Shown here in pieces: positions 52,025-61,908 of a stretch of 64,000 nucleotides of DNA. The notes beneath the pieces were generated by a model. The model worked only from the letters and a program-made list of their open reading frames with translations, ran no database searches and was not told the origin of the DNA. The position numbers and the translations under genes are program-made. Origin of the DNA: Tetrahymena thermophila SB210 (lineage: Eukaryota; Ciliophora; Oligohymenophorea; Hymenostomatida; Tetrahymenidae); the NCBI RefSeq assembly GCF_000189635.1, contig NW_002476326.1:248001-312000 (forward strand), in the 5' to 3' direction. Each line of letters begins with the position of its first letter. The stretch's first letter is position 1.

Positions 52025-52594
52025 ATTTGATAAATAAAAATAAACTCTTAAATATTTTATTATATTTTTTTGGTGAAATTATTTTTACCTGTGAGTTTTG
52101 AAACATTAATTTATTATTTGACTTTATATCATTTATAATTATTCTATGTTAATTATTTTGTGAGTAAGGAATATATATATAGTTGAATAACAAATGTTAT
52201 TTAATATAATAAAAAAAAATTTTAAAGAAATAAAAAAAGGTTTTGAAGCAGGTTTCGAACCTGATAGAAGAAAAAAATAAGTAAAAAATGTGTAATCTAA
52301 GATTTTATTTTTTACTTTTTTTATTTATTAGGTTTGAAACCTATTTGATTACATTTTTTTATAATTTTTAAACTTTATTTAATTTATAAAATAACGGTTA
52401 TTTATTATTCTACTAAATATTTATTTCCTTCGTGAAATAATTATTTGGGAATAATTATAATGTTTCTATAACTTTATTTTTCCTAATGAGAAAAAAATTT
52501 ATTGAGTTAATTTAAAAAGCTTTTTACTTAAAAATATAATTTATTGATTGTAGCTGATATTATCAATCCATTTAAAAAAAAAAATTACTTAAAA
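52025..52594. other. Spacer with an imperfect palindrome
   Basis: End of the duplicated segment and 5' flank of the next LRR gene. It includes the inverted repeat at 52240-52370 annotated separately. Confidence 0.5.
52240..52370. repeat. Imperfect inverted repeat (hairpin) at duplication edge
   Basis: Left arm holds AGGTTTCGAACCT (about 52244) and AAAAATAAGTAAAAAAT. Right arm holds ATTTTTTACTTTTTTTATTT and AGGTTTGAAACCT (about 52351). The arms pair over most of their length around TCTAAGATT. In copy A (about 42045-42160) the same region is mutated (AAGTTTACAAACT and AGGTCAGAAACCT). Confidence 0.6.
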
Positions 52595-53606
52595 ATGCAG
52601 GATTTAAATAAATAAGACGAAACACATATTTACAGTGTTAAAGAAGTATTTTAACTTTCAATATTTATAATTTAAAATTTATTAGCTTTAATAATAAATA
52701 GATTTATTCAAATAAATAGCATATAAGATGCTTAAAAATTGCGTAATTTATTTAGTTCAGACCAATATAAACTTTAATTGTTAACAAATAGCCCTACTGA
52801 TTTTTTTAGTTATGGAATAAAAGAATTAACATACTAATTAGATTAATGCATAGATTTGATTACTTTAAAGATAGATTTAAAGTAAACATGAATTTAAAAT
52901 AAAAACAAATAACAAATAACTTATTAATAAAAATAAACAGTGCAGTCCAACTTGATGATAGTGGATTAATTTCTATATCAAGGGTAATTGATAAATTCTA
53001 TAAAAATATTCAAACACTAACTTTAGAAATAGAGTAATTTAATTAAAGTGTAAATAAAATTAAAAAATTATATATACTTATGTAGAAGGAATGGTATAGG
53101 TAATGAAGGTATGAACATTTTATGCGAGACCTTAAAAAAGTGTGATAGTATAAAATTTCTAAAATTAAATTTGAGGTAAATTTATTTTATGACAAACACA
53201 GCAATATTTATTTTTTATTAAAGAATAAATAAGATTAACGATAATTCATTCAGGAATTTAACTAACGCACTAATGTAAAAAAAAAGTTTATCCTACATTA
53301 TCTTTGATTTTAGGTAAAAGATTATTATTGATATTTTGTATTGATTTTTATGATTAAATATTGAAGAGCAAACAATATTGGAATTGGAGGCCTTAAATTT
53401 TTTATAGAAAGTACATACTTAAATAAGAATATTCGAGTTTTCTAAATAAATACATGGTAATTTTTATAATAAATTTATAACTTTTATCAAATTTAGTAAA
53501 ATATAATAGGATTAAGGAAACCTTTAAAAATACATTAATCAAGAACATAACTAAAAAGCAAAAAAGAATTTACAAAAGACTTGTATCAACAGAAATAATT
53601 ATTTGA
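52595..53606 (+). CDS. LRR protein, one repeat per exon (248 aa)
   Basis: Six exons: 52595-52881, 52941-53033, 53086-53175, 53224-53313, 53367-53456 and 53510-53606. The total is 249 codons and every intron is in the same phase. The four internal exons (93, 90, 90, 90 nt) each encode one repeat, for example GNEGMNILCETLKKC then LKLNL. The first exon encodes a non-repeat N-terminus (MQDLNKQDETHIYSVKE) and one partial repeat (DLITLKIDL). The last exon is short and very basic (NITKKQKRIYKRL). Introns are 47-59 nt. No membrane or catalytic motif. It shares its exon design with the LRR genes at 11203, 13314 and 61909. Confidence 0.72.
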
Positions 53607-54215
53607 CTAGCTTTTTCAAATTTTGATTAACTTTAAAAATTAACTCATTTGTGAATATTTATCTAAGAAAATAGTCTTAGTGAATTAATTTAATTATTTT
53701 TATATTTTTGTAAAACTAAACAAAATAAATTATTAATTTTATATCATTTTATTTATATACAGGACTTTCTAATATATTTTTACACAAATTAATTAACACT
53801 CATTTTTTTAAGGCTCAAAAAATAACTTTTATTTTTGTGTTAAAATTTGTGAAATACTCAAAATTTTATTGTAATGTTTTTATTTTATATAAAATAATTT
53901 TATAATTTATTCTTTATATTATTTTTAAATGATAGTTTGATAATAACATTTTAATTTAATTTTGTGTATAATAATTTTGTAATTAAATTCTATGGGTCAA
54001 TTTTCTACTGATAAATAGTGGGATAAATTTACTTCCTAAATATATTTTAAATAAAATAATATAACTATGAATAAATAAAGATATAATAAAATCTAAAAAA
54101 GTAAAATTAAAAATATTTTTATATTCAAAAAAATTACAAAATTCAAAAATATTCATTTAATACATGCAGTTACATTATAATTATTTATATATATAATCTA
54201 AGAATCTAATTATTT
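53607..54215. other. Spacer; left flank of the surface-protein cluster
   Basis: No gene. From about 53815 it is directly repeated at about 57370-57777 (for example TTTTATTGTAATGTTTTTAT), marking the left end of the tandem unit that carries the surface-protein genes. Confidence 0.55.
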
Positions 54216-54818
54216 TCAATATAGAATTGCGAAAACAATCAAACCAAGAGAGTAGACTAAATATACAGAGCTCAAGCTTGAGATAGAAGCAGAATTAGTC
54301 TTGTCTTCTCTTAAATTACCATTTGGTTTATTCTCAGTTTATGGCTTGTTATCAGGTTGAGTTTCTGGCTTATTTTCAGGATTAGATACAGGCTTATTTT
54401 CTGGTTTAGTTTCAGGCTTATTTTCAGGTTAAGTATCTGGCTTATTTTCAGGTTTAACATCAGGCTTTGGTGGTTAAGGTGTAACCTCAGGCTTGGTATT
54501 AGGTTCAGAACCCATAGCTTCTTTATGACATTTAATCTCAATATCAATCTTATCTTAGAGGATTTCACGTTTGGATTTGCATTTAGATTTAAAGCATGAA
54601 ATTCTATTTGCAAAAGAATCATTATCATCCTTACAATCGCTAATGCAATCATTAATTTTGTCTTATTCTTCACTGCATTCTTCATAAGTTTCATCATCAA
54701 ATTTACAGGTTTTAGGCTTATTATCAGTGCGGCATTTGATATATTTATCAGTGTCGTCTTTAGTCTTTACATAAGAAAGAGCTAATAAAACTAGTAGAGC
54801 AAAGGTTATAATCCTCAT
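54216..54818 (-). CDS. GPI-type Cys-rich surface protein, copy 1 (200 aa)
   Basis: Single exon, ATG 54818-54816 to TGA 54218-54216. Signal peptide MRIITFALLVLLALSYV. A domain of about 90 residues has eight cysteines, including DCISDC (CX3C) and CFKSKC (CX4C). It is followed by a Pro/Lys/Glu/Asn stalk of repeats like KPENKPETQPDN. The C-terminus has a small-residue site (SASISSLSS) and a hydrophobic tail (VYLVYSLGLIVFAILY) that ends at the stop, the pattern of a GPI-attachment signal. Expected at the cell surface. One of four near-identical genes, head-to-head with copy 2; copies differ mainly in stalk length. Distantly reminiscent of ciliate immobilisation-type surface antigens, but much smaller and without proven relationship. 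Confidence 0.8.
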
Positions 54819-56110
54819 TTTTTTTTTAATTTATTTTATTTTTAATAGTTTTATTTTGTTTTTTATTAATAATTTATAAAAATGTTATGATACCAACTGC
54901 ACTTATTTAAAGTATTGTTAATTAAAAATGAAGCTATAAGTTAAATCATATATTGTAAGATATACAAATATTATTTTAATAAATAGTTATATAATTAAAA
55001 TAAGCAACTAAAAACTATTACTAAATATAAATTAATTAACTATTACTTAGACTTTATAAGTTAACTGGTAAGTAATTAATTAATTTTGAGTTATACTAAG
55101 TTAATATAAAATGAAAAAGATAATTTAGTTATATAAATTACTAGGAATGGTAATTGTAAATTTTAAAATTAAAATGAATATTTTTCATCATCTCTAGATA
55201 TAACTACTTTGGCTTTTAAACATAAATATATTTTATTGCCTCTATATTGAATACGTAAAATAAAAAGATTAGGTAATTTTATTTAAAATTTAGTAACATA
55301 AATCATCAAATAATAAACAGTTATATTTGAACTTCGATTAATGAAGATTGGTAGTACATTAATTAATTAATCTTTAAAAAACTCTACTGATCTAATTAAT
55401 TTTGTGCCAAAAATATTCTTATTAATTTTTTTAATATAATCTAAATCAGTTATCCTCAGTAATATAAATAAAGATAAGAAATTTTCGATCTCATTAATTT
55501 TACAATAGAATCAGAAATTTTATTTATTTAATAGTAATTTTTTAATGACTTATTATTTTTTGATTTCATTATTTTTTTAATCATATTAAATTCTTTAAAT
55601 ATTTTTATTAATTTGCTTTATAAAATTTTTTATTTCTAATTTTGCTAATCTATGAAATTTAAATTAATTTTACTCCAAAAAATTAAATCTTAGATAAAAT
55701 GATATTAATTAATTTTTAAAAAGCAAAAAAATATTTTTTACAAATAGAAAAATATTCATTTTGATCTTTATTTTGGATAATACCACGACTAGTAATTTAT
55801 ATAACTAAGTTATCTATTGAATTTTATATATGCTTAACAGCTAAAATTAATTAAATGTTTGACAGTTATTTTATAAATCTAAGTAATAGTTAATTAATTT
55901 ATATTTAGTACTAGCAAAAATTGCTCATTTTAACTATACAGATAAATATATTTATTTTAGTATGTCTTATAATCAATATATAATTTGATTTATAGCATTA
56001 TTTTCCATGGACAATACTTTAAATAAGCACAGTTGGTATCATAACATTTTTATAAATTATTCATAAAAAACAAAATAAAACTATTAAAAATAAAATAAAT
56101 TAAAAAAAAA
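54819..56110. promoter_or_regulatory. Divergent, inverted-repeat promoter region between copies 1 and 2
   Basis: Head-to-head intergenic region of about 1.3 kb whose two halves are inverted copies of each other. For example, AACATTTTTATAAATTATT precedes each start, and AAATTAATTAACTATTACTT occurs about 240 bp upstream of both. Both genes therefore have essentially the same upstream DNA and are probably co-regulated (inference). The centre, about 55250-55700, is unpaired. Confidence 0.6.
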
Positions 56111-56695
56111 ATGAGGATTATAACCTTTGCTCTACTAGTTTTATTAGCTCTTTCTTATGTAAAGACTAAAGACGACACTGATAAATATATCAAATGCCGC
56201 ACTGATAATAAGCCTAAAACCTGTAAATTTGATGATGAAACTTATGAAGAATGCAGTGAAGAATAAGACAAAATTAATGATTGCATTAGCGATTGTAAGG
56301 ATGATAATGATTCTTTTGCAAATAGAATTTCATGCTTTAAATCTAAATGCAAATCCAAACGTGAAATCCTCTAAGAAAAGATTGATATTGAGATTAAATG
56401 TCATAAAGAAGCTATGGGTTCTGAACCTAATACCAAGCCTGAGGTTACACCTTAACCACCCAAGCCTGATGTTAAACCTGAAAATAAGCCAGATACTTAA
56501 CCTGATAATCAACCTGAAGCTAAACCTGATAATCAACCTGAAAATAAGCCAGAAACTCAACCTGATAACAAGCCATAAACTGAGAATAAGCCAAATGGTA
56601 ATTTAAGAGAAGACAAGGCTAGTTCTACTTCTAGCTTAAGCTCTGCATATTTAGTTTACTCTCTTGGCTTGATTGTTTTAGCAATGTTATTTTGA
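56111..56695 (+). CDS. GPI-type Cys-rich surface protein, copy 2 (194 aa)
   Basis: Single exon, ATG 56111 to TGA 56693-56695. Same architecture as copy 1: signal peptide, eight-Cys domain identical or nearly so, Pro-rich stalk, Ser-rich site and hydrophobic tail (AYLVYSLGLIVLAMLF). The stalk differs: it has KPDNQPEAKPDNQPENKP units in place of the copy 1 pattern. There is one Asp-to-Glu change before the stalk (LQEKID against LQDKID). Confidence 0.8.
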
Positions 56696-57777
56696 AAATA
56701 ATTATAATCTTAAAAGCTTAAAATAAGATGTTTAAAAAGATTGATTTTTTTAGTTTTAATATCTTTATCTTCTTATATAAAATATTTGTTATCATTTTAG
56801 TAGTTTTTTTGAATATAAAAATATTTTTTTATTTTACTTTTAGATTTTATTATTGATTTGTATATAAATTATTATTTTTTATTAAATTTACAATTTTTCA
56901 AATGTATAATTTCATGATTATATCAATTAAATATATTTGATGTATATATCAAAAAAATCAATACTAGATAAATTAATCTATCATAATAATAAAATTAATA
57001 TTAAAGAACCTTGCAATACTAAAAAATAATTATCACATAAACATAATCAAATTATGAATATTGTATTAATAAAATATTTATTTTCTGATAAATTTTGGTA
57101 TATTAAATGAAAAATAGTACATCATTAAAATACTGTAAGAACTGTAATTTCCGCGTACCCTCATGCATTCATTTTATTTTCGTGCACCAAAATCATTAAT
57201 TCATTTATTTCCGCACACTCCTGCCCGAAAATTTTGATGCGCAGAAATTACGGTTCTTACAATATTAGGTTTGGGCTAAATAAGTTTATAGAAAAGCATT
57301 ATACCAGGAATTTAATTAGATTTAATGTTATAATTTTAATTTAGGGAAGTTTTATATGGTGGAATTATCAAGAAATAACTTTGATTTTAGTGTTAAAATT
57401 TGTATTTGTGACTAACTCAAAATTTTATTGTAATGTTTTTATTTTATTTGAAATAATTTTATAATCTAATCTTTACATTATTTTTAAACTGATAATTTGA
57501 TAATAACATTTTAATTTAATTTTGTGTAAAATAATTTTGTAATTAATTCTATGTGTCAAGGATAAATCTATTTCCTAAATATCTTTTAAATTAAACAATA
57601 TTACTATAAATAAATAAATAAAGAAATAATAAAATCTTAAAAAGTAAAACTAAAAATATTTTTATATTCAAAAATATTAAAAAATACAAAAATATTCAAT
57701 TTAGTACATGCAATTACATTATAATTATTTATATATTTGCTTATAAATACTTTTTGTAATTAAGATGATAATTATTT
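56696..57777. other. Tail-to-tail spacer and tandem-unit junction
   Basis: Between the 3' ends of copies 2 and 3. The left part resembles 60861-61140 (3' flank of copy 4) and the right part resembles 53815-54215 (3' flank of copy 1), so the tandem junction lies within it. It contains the inverted-repeat element at 57129-57266. Confidence 0.6.
57129..57266. mobile_element. MITE-like inverted-repeat element (~138 bp)
   Basis: Terminal inverted repeats of about 27 bp: left AATACTGTAAGAACTGTAAT continuing TTCCGCG, right (read inverted) AATATTGTAAGAACCGTAAT continuing TTCTGCG. Only three mismatches are seen. The interior has an unusual G/C content for this window (CATGCATTC, CGTGCACC, CCGCACACTCCTGCCCG) and no ORF. 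The equivalent position of the second tandem unit, right of copy 4, lacks it, which fits insertion after duplication. No transposase is present in the window and no clear target-site duplication could be fixed. Confidence 0.6.
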
Positions 57778-58356
57778 TCAATACAGAATTGCGAAAACAA
57801 TCAAACCAAGAGAGTAAACTAAATATACAGAGCTCAAGCTTGAGATAGAAGCAGAATTAGTCTTGTCTTCTCTTAAATTACTATTTGGTTTATTCTCAGT
57901 TTATGGCTTGTTATCAGGTTGAGTTTCTGGCTTATTTTCAGGATTAGATATAGGCTTATTTTCTGGTTTAGTATTTGGCTTATTTTCAGGTTTAACATCA
58001 GGCTTGGGTGGTTAAGGTGTAACCTCAGGCTTGGTATTAGGTTCAGAACCCATAGCTTCTTTATGACATTTAATCTCAATATCAATCTTATCTTAGAGGA
58101 TTTCACGTTTGGATTTGCATTTAGATTTAAAGCATGAAATTCTATTTGCAAAAGAATCATTATCATCCTTACAATCGCTAATGCAATCATTAATTTTGTC
58201 TTATTCTTCACTGCATTCTTCATAAGTTTCATCATCAAATTTACAGGTTTTAGGCTTATTATCAGTGCGGCATTTGATATATTTATCAGTGTCGTCTTTA
58301 GTCTTTACATAAGAAAGAGCTAATAAAACTAGTAGAGCAAAGGTTATAATCCTCAT
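57778..58356 (-). CDS. GPI-type Cys-rich surface protein, copy 3 (192 aa)
   Basis: Single exon, ATG 58356-58354 to TGA 57780-57778. The Cys domain matches copy 1. The stalk is the shortest of the four, lacking one KPENKPET-type unit. Tail as in copy 1 (GLIVFAILY). Head-to-head with copy 4; it corresponds to copy 1 in the tandem unit. Confidence 0.8.
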
Positions 58357-60254
58357 TTTTTTCTTATTTCTTTTTTTTGTTGAATAATGTGATTTTGTTT
58401 TTTATGAATAATTTATGTAAATATTACAATTTTAAAAGCTCTTATTTAAAGCATGTTCGTTGAAAATGAAGCTATAAGTTAAATCATAGGTTGGATTGTA
58501 ATATATAAAAATATCAGTATACAGAGTAATATAATTAAAATAAGCAACTAAATACTAGTACTAAATACAAATTAATTAACTATTACTTAGATTATAAGAT
58601 AACTGACAAGTAATTAATTAATATTTAGTTATACTAAGTTAATATAAATTGAAAAAGATAATTTAGTTATATAAACTACTAGGTATGATAATTGTAAATT
58701 TTAAAATTAAAATGAATATTTTTCATCATCTCTAGATATAACTGCATTTGGCTTTTAAATATATACATATTCTATTACCTCTATATGGATTACATAAAAT
58801 ACAAAGGTTAGTTCATTTTATTTAACATATGTAAATAAAATATCAAATAAAAAACTGTCATATTTAAATCTTAATTAATGAAGATTGGTAGTACATTAGT
58901 TAATCTTTAAAAAATTCCACTAATTTAATTAACTTAATACTAAAAATATTCTGTTTAATTTGTTAAATACACTCTAAATCAGTGATTCTTAGTAATATAA
59001 ATAAAGATAATAAATCAAATATAATTTTAATTTAAATTTGATAAATATATCAAAAAAAATATAGTTTTGATTAATGTTTCATATTCATGTTTTAATTAAA
59101 TATTATTTTTTCATTTGTCTTGTAATATTTTTTATGACAATTATGTCAAAATCTATGAATTTTTTATCAGCGGTGTACTTTTATTTTATATTGAATTAGA
59201 TATTTAAATATTTTTTGATTCAAACTTCCTTTAAAAAAGAAGGCTTATGATTAATTTTAAAAAAATTAAATATTATTTTGTTCCTTTTTTAAAAGAAGAT
59301 ATGATATAAAAATATTATCCAAACTAAGTACTGTAAGGTATTTAGTATTACTTAATATAATATGATCTTTACTTTATAGGAAATAATTATTTTTGCTATT
59401 TATTTAATTATCGTAATACCTCGATAGTGACGATAGTGTTGACAGGCATCACATATATTAAAAAATATTCTTTTAATAATATAAACCATTAATATGAAAC
59501 TATTAAATTTGTATCCTTATTAATGAAGATTGGTAGTACATTAATTAATTAATTTTTAAAAAACTCTACTAACTTAATTAACGTAGTTCCAAAAATGTTA
59601 TTTTTCTTATTAATTTTTTAATACACTCGAAATCAGTGAGCGATTCTTAGTAATATAAAAAAAGATAAGAAATTGACGATTTCATTAATTTAACTAAATG
59701 TCAGAATGATTTTTTTATTTAATAGAAATTTTTTTAATTACTTTTATTTTTTGATTTCATTATTAAATTTTTTATTTCTAATTTTACTAATCTATCAACT
59801 TAAAACTAATTAATTTTACTCTTATAAATTCAATCTAAGATATGCATTTAAAAAAAGCAAAAATGCATTTATTTTAAATAGAAAAATATTCATTTTCCTT
59901 TTACATTTACAACATACCAATACTAGTAATTTATATCACTAAATTATCTATATTATTTTATATTTACTTAATATGGATAAAATTAATTAATTGTTTGGCA
60001 GTTATCTTATAAATCTTAGTAATAGTTAAATAATTTCTATTAGGTACTAGTTATAAGTTACTCAATTTAATTATATAGATTAATATACTAATTTTTGTAT
60101 CTATTACTATCAAATGTATGATTAAACTTATAGTAACATTTCAATTAAGAATTCTTTAAATAAGCGCAGTTGGTCGGTATCATAACATTTTTATAAATTA
60201 TTCATAAAAAACTAAATCACATTATTCAACAAAAAAAAAGAAATAAGAAAAAAA
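58357..60254. promoter_or_regulatory. Divergent region between copies 3 and 4, longer version
   Basis: Homologous to 54819-56110, with the same inverted arms next to each gene, but about 600 bp longer. The block beginning AATGAAGATTGGTAGTACATT occurs twice here (about 58877 and 59522) and once in the first unit (about 55341), so part of the centre was duplicated or an insertion split it. Confidence 0.55.
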
Positions 60255-60860
60255 ATGAGGATTATAACCTTTGCTCTACTAGTTTTATTAGCTCTTTCTT
60301 ATGTAAAGACTAAAGACGACACTGATAAATATATCAAATGCCGCTCTGATAATAAGCCTGAAACCTGTAAATTTGATGATGAAACTTATGAAGAATGCAG
60401 TGAAGAATAAGACAAAATTAATGATTGTATTAGCGATTGTAAGGATGATAATGATTCTTTTGCAAATAGAATTTCATGCTTTAAATCTAAATGCAAATCT
60501 AAACGTGAAATCCTCTAAGATAAGATTGATATTGAGATTAAATGTCATAAAGAAGCTATGGGTTCTGAACCTAATACCAAGCCTGAGGTTACACCTTAAC
60601 CACCTAAGCCTGAGGTTACACCTTTACCACCCAAGCCTGATGTTTAGCCTGAAAATAAGCCAGATACTTAACCTGAAAATAAGCCTGAAACTAAACCAGA
60701 AAATAAGCCAGAAACTCAACCTGATAACAAGCCATAAACTGAAAACAAACCAAATGGTAATTTAAGAGAAGAAAAGGCTAATCCTGCTTCTACTTCAAGC
60801 TTAAGCTCTGTATATTTAGTTTCCTCTCTTGGTTTGATTGTCTTCGCTATGCTATTTTGA
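60255..60860 (+). CDS. GPI-type Cys-rich surface protein, copy 4 (201 aa)
   Basis: Single exon, ATG 60255 to TGA 60858-60860. Same signal peptide and eight-Cys domain, with two substitutions near the start (CRSDNKPETC). The stalk is the longest, with an extra PKPEVTPLPPKPDV unit before the KPE repeats. C-terminal site and tail are SASS-like then VYLVSSLGLIVFAMLF. It corresponds to copy 2 in the tandem unit. Confidence 0.8.
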
Positions 60861-61908
60861 AAATAATTTTTATCTTAATTACATGAAAGTTTTAGAAGCT
60901 TAAAATAAAGATACCGAAATAGATTGATTTTTTTAATTTTGATAGCCTTATCTTAAAAAATATTAATAAATATTCATAATTAAATATATATTTTTATACT
61001 TTGTAGTTTTAGAATATAAAAATATTTTTTAATTTTATTTTAGATTTTATTATTGATTTATTTGTAAATAAATTAATATTTTTTAAATTTATAAATTTCT
61101 ATGATTTATAATTTCATCATTATGTCAATCAAATATATTTTTACTTAAAATATGTTATATTCTGTAAATATTCTATTATAAGAGATCTCCTAATTGAAGA
61201 GATAGTTCTAATCAAGAGAAAATAACTTTTGAAATAATTTTTATATTTTGTATAGGTGTAGAATAATAAATAAACATGATAAAACAGTATCAAAATAAAA
61301 TACATGTAAGAAAATATAACATCCATCAAATTTTTTCATGAGGATATCATTTATTGCACATTAATCATATCACTCATTAAAAATTAATTTTATAATACTT
61401 ACCTTCATAATTCTTCACATGTATAATCTATTTATTAAAAATTTATTTAAATAGGTTAAAAAGCACGAATTTTATGCATTCAACTTATATACCTAAATTA
61501 CATGTTCTCGTAAAAAAAACTAATAGGATTTGAGAATAATTAGAGATATTATAAATATTATATTCTTTTAAATATGTTTTAAATGTTTTATGAAAACTCA
61601 CCTTACTAAACTAAGCTGAAATAAAAAAAAAGAATATTTTAAAACTATCTTCTCAAAATTTAATTAAATAATAAAAGTTTTTATCAAAATATGACTAGCA
61701 TCTTTGCTTGCTATTTTAATAAGTACAAGCTTTTAAAAGAAATATTAAAATTTAATAATTAAAGTTACACAAACTTTTTGTGATTTCTCTTCCTAAAAGT
61801 AAATTTATAAAATTCTATTTGATAATTAAATTATATTTGTTCTTTATTAAGGCTTATAATTAATTAAATTAAATTTAATTGATATTCAATATTTTTAAAT
61901 AAAAAAAA
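60861..61908. other. AT-rich spacer
   Basis: The left part (to about 61140) repeats the 3' flank of copy 2. The rest is unique AT-rich DNA leading to the next LRR gene. No gene supported. Confidence 0.5.

Larger units (their letters stand above)
42450..52400. repeat. Segmental tandem duplication, copy B (~9.95 kb)
   Basis: Second, direct copy of the segment at 31550-42205. It is shorter mainly because about 0.84 kb covering the 3' half of the helical gene is missing. Similarity ends around 52400, just after an AGGTTTGAAACCT palindrome. Confidence 0.85.

Noticed and set aside
52231-52262. tRNA-like B-box (GGTTCGAAACC on the minus strand)
   Set aside because: No A-box, anticodon arm or pairing acceptor stem lies at the right distance; it is explained better as part of the palindrome.
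54311-54700. Met/Leu/Asn/Lys-rich ORFs, and their antisense Phe/Arg-rich partners, in all four surface genes
   Set aside because: They are +1-frame and antisense readings of the surface-protein coding sequence, created by the repetitive stalk; the signal-peptide/Cys/GPI frame is the real one.
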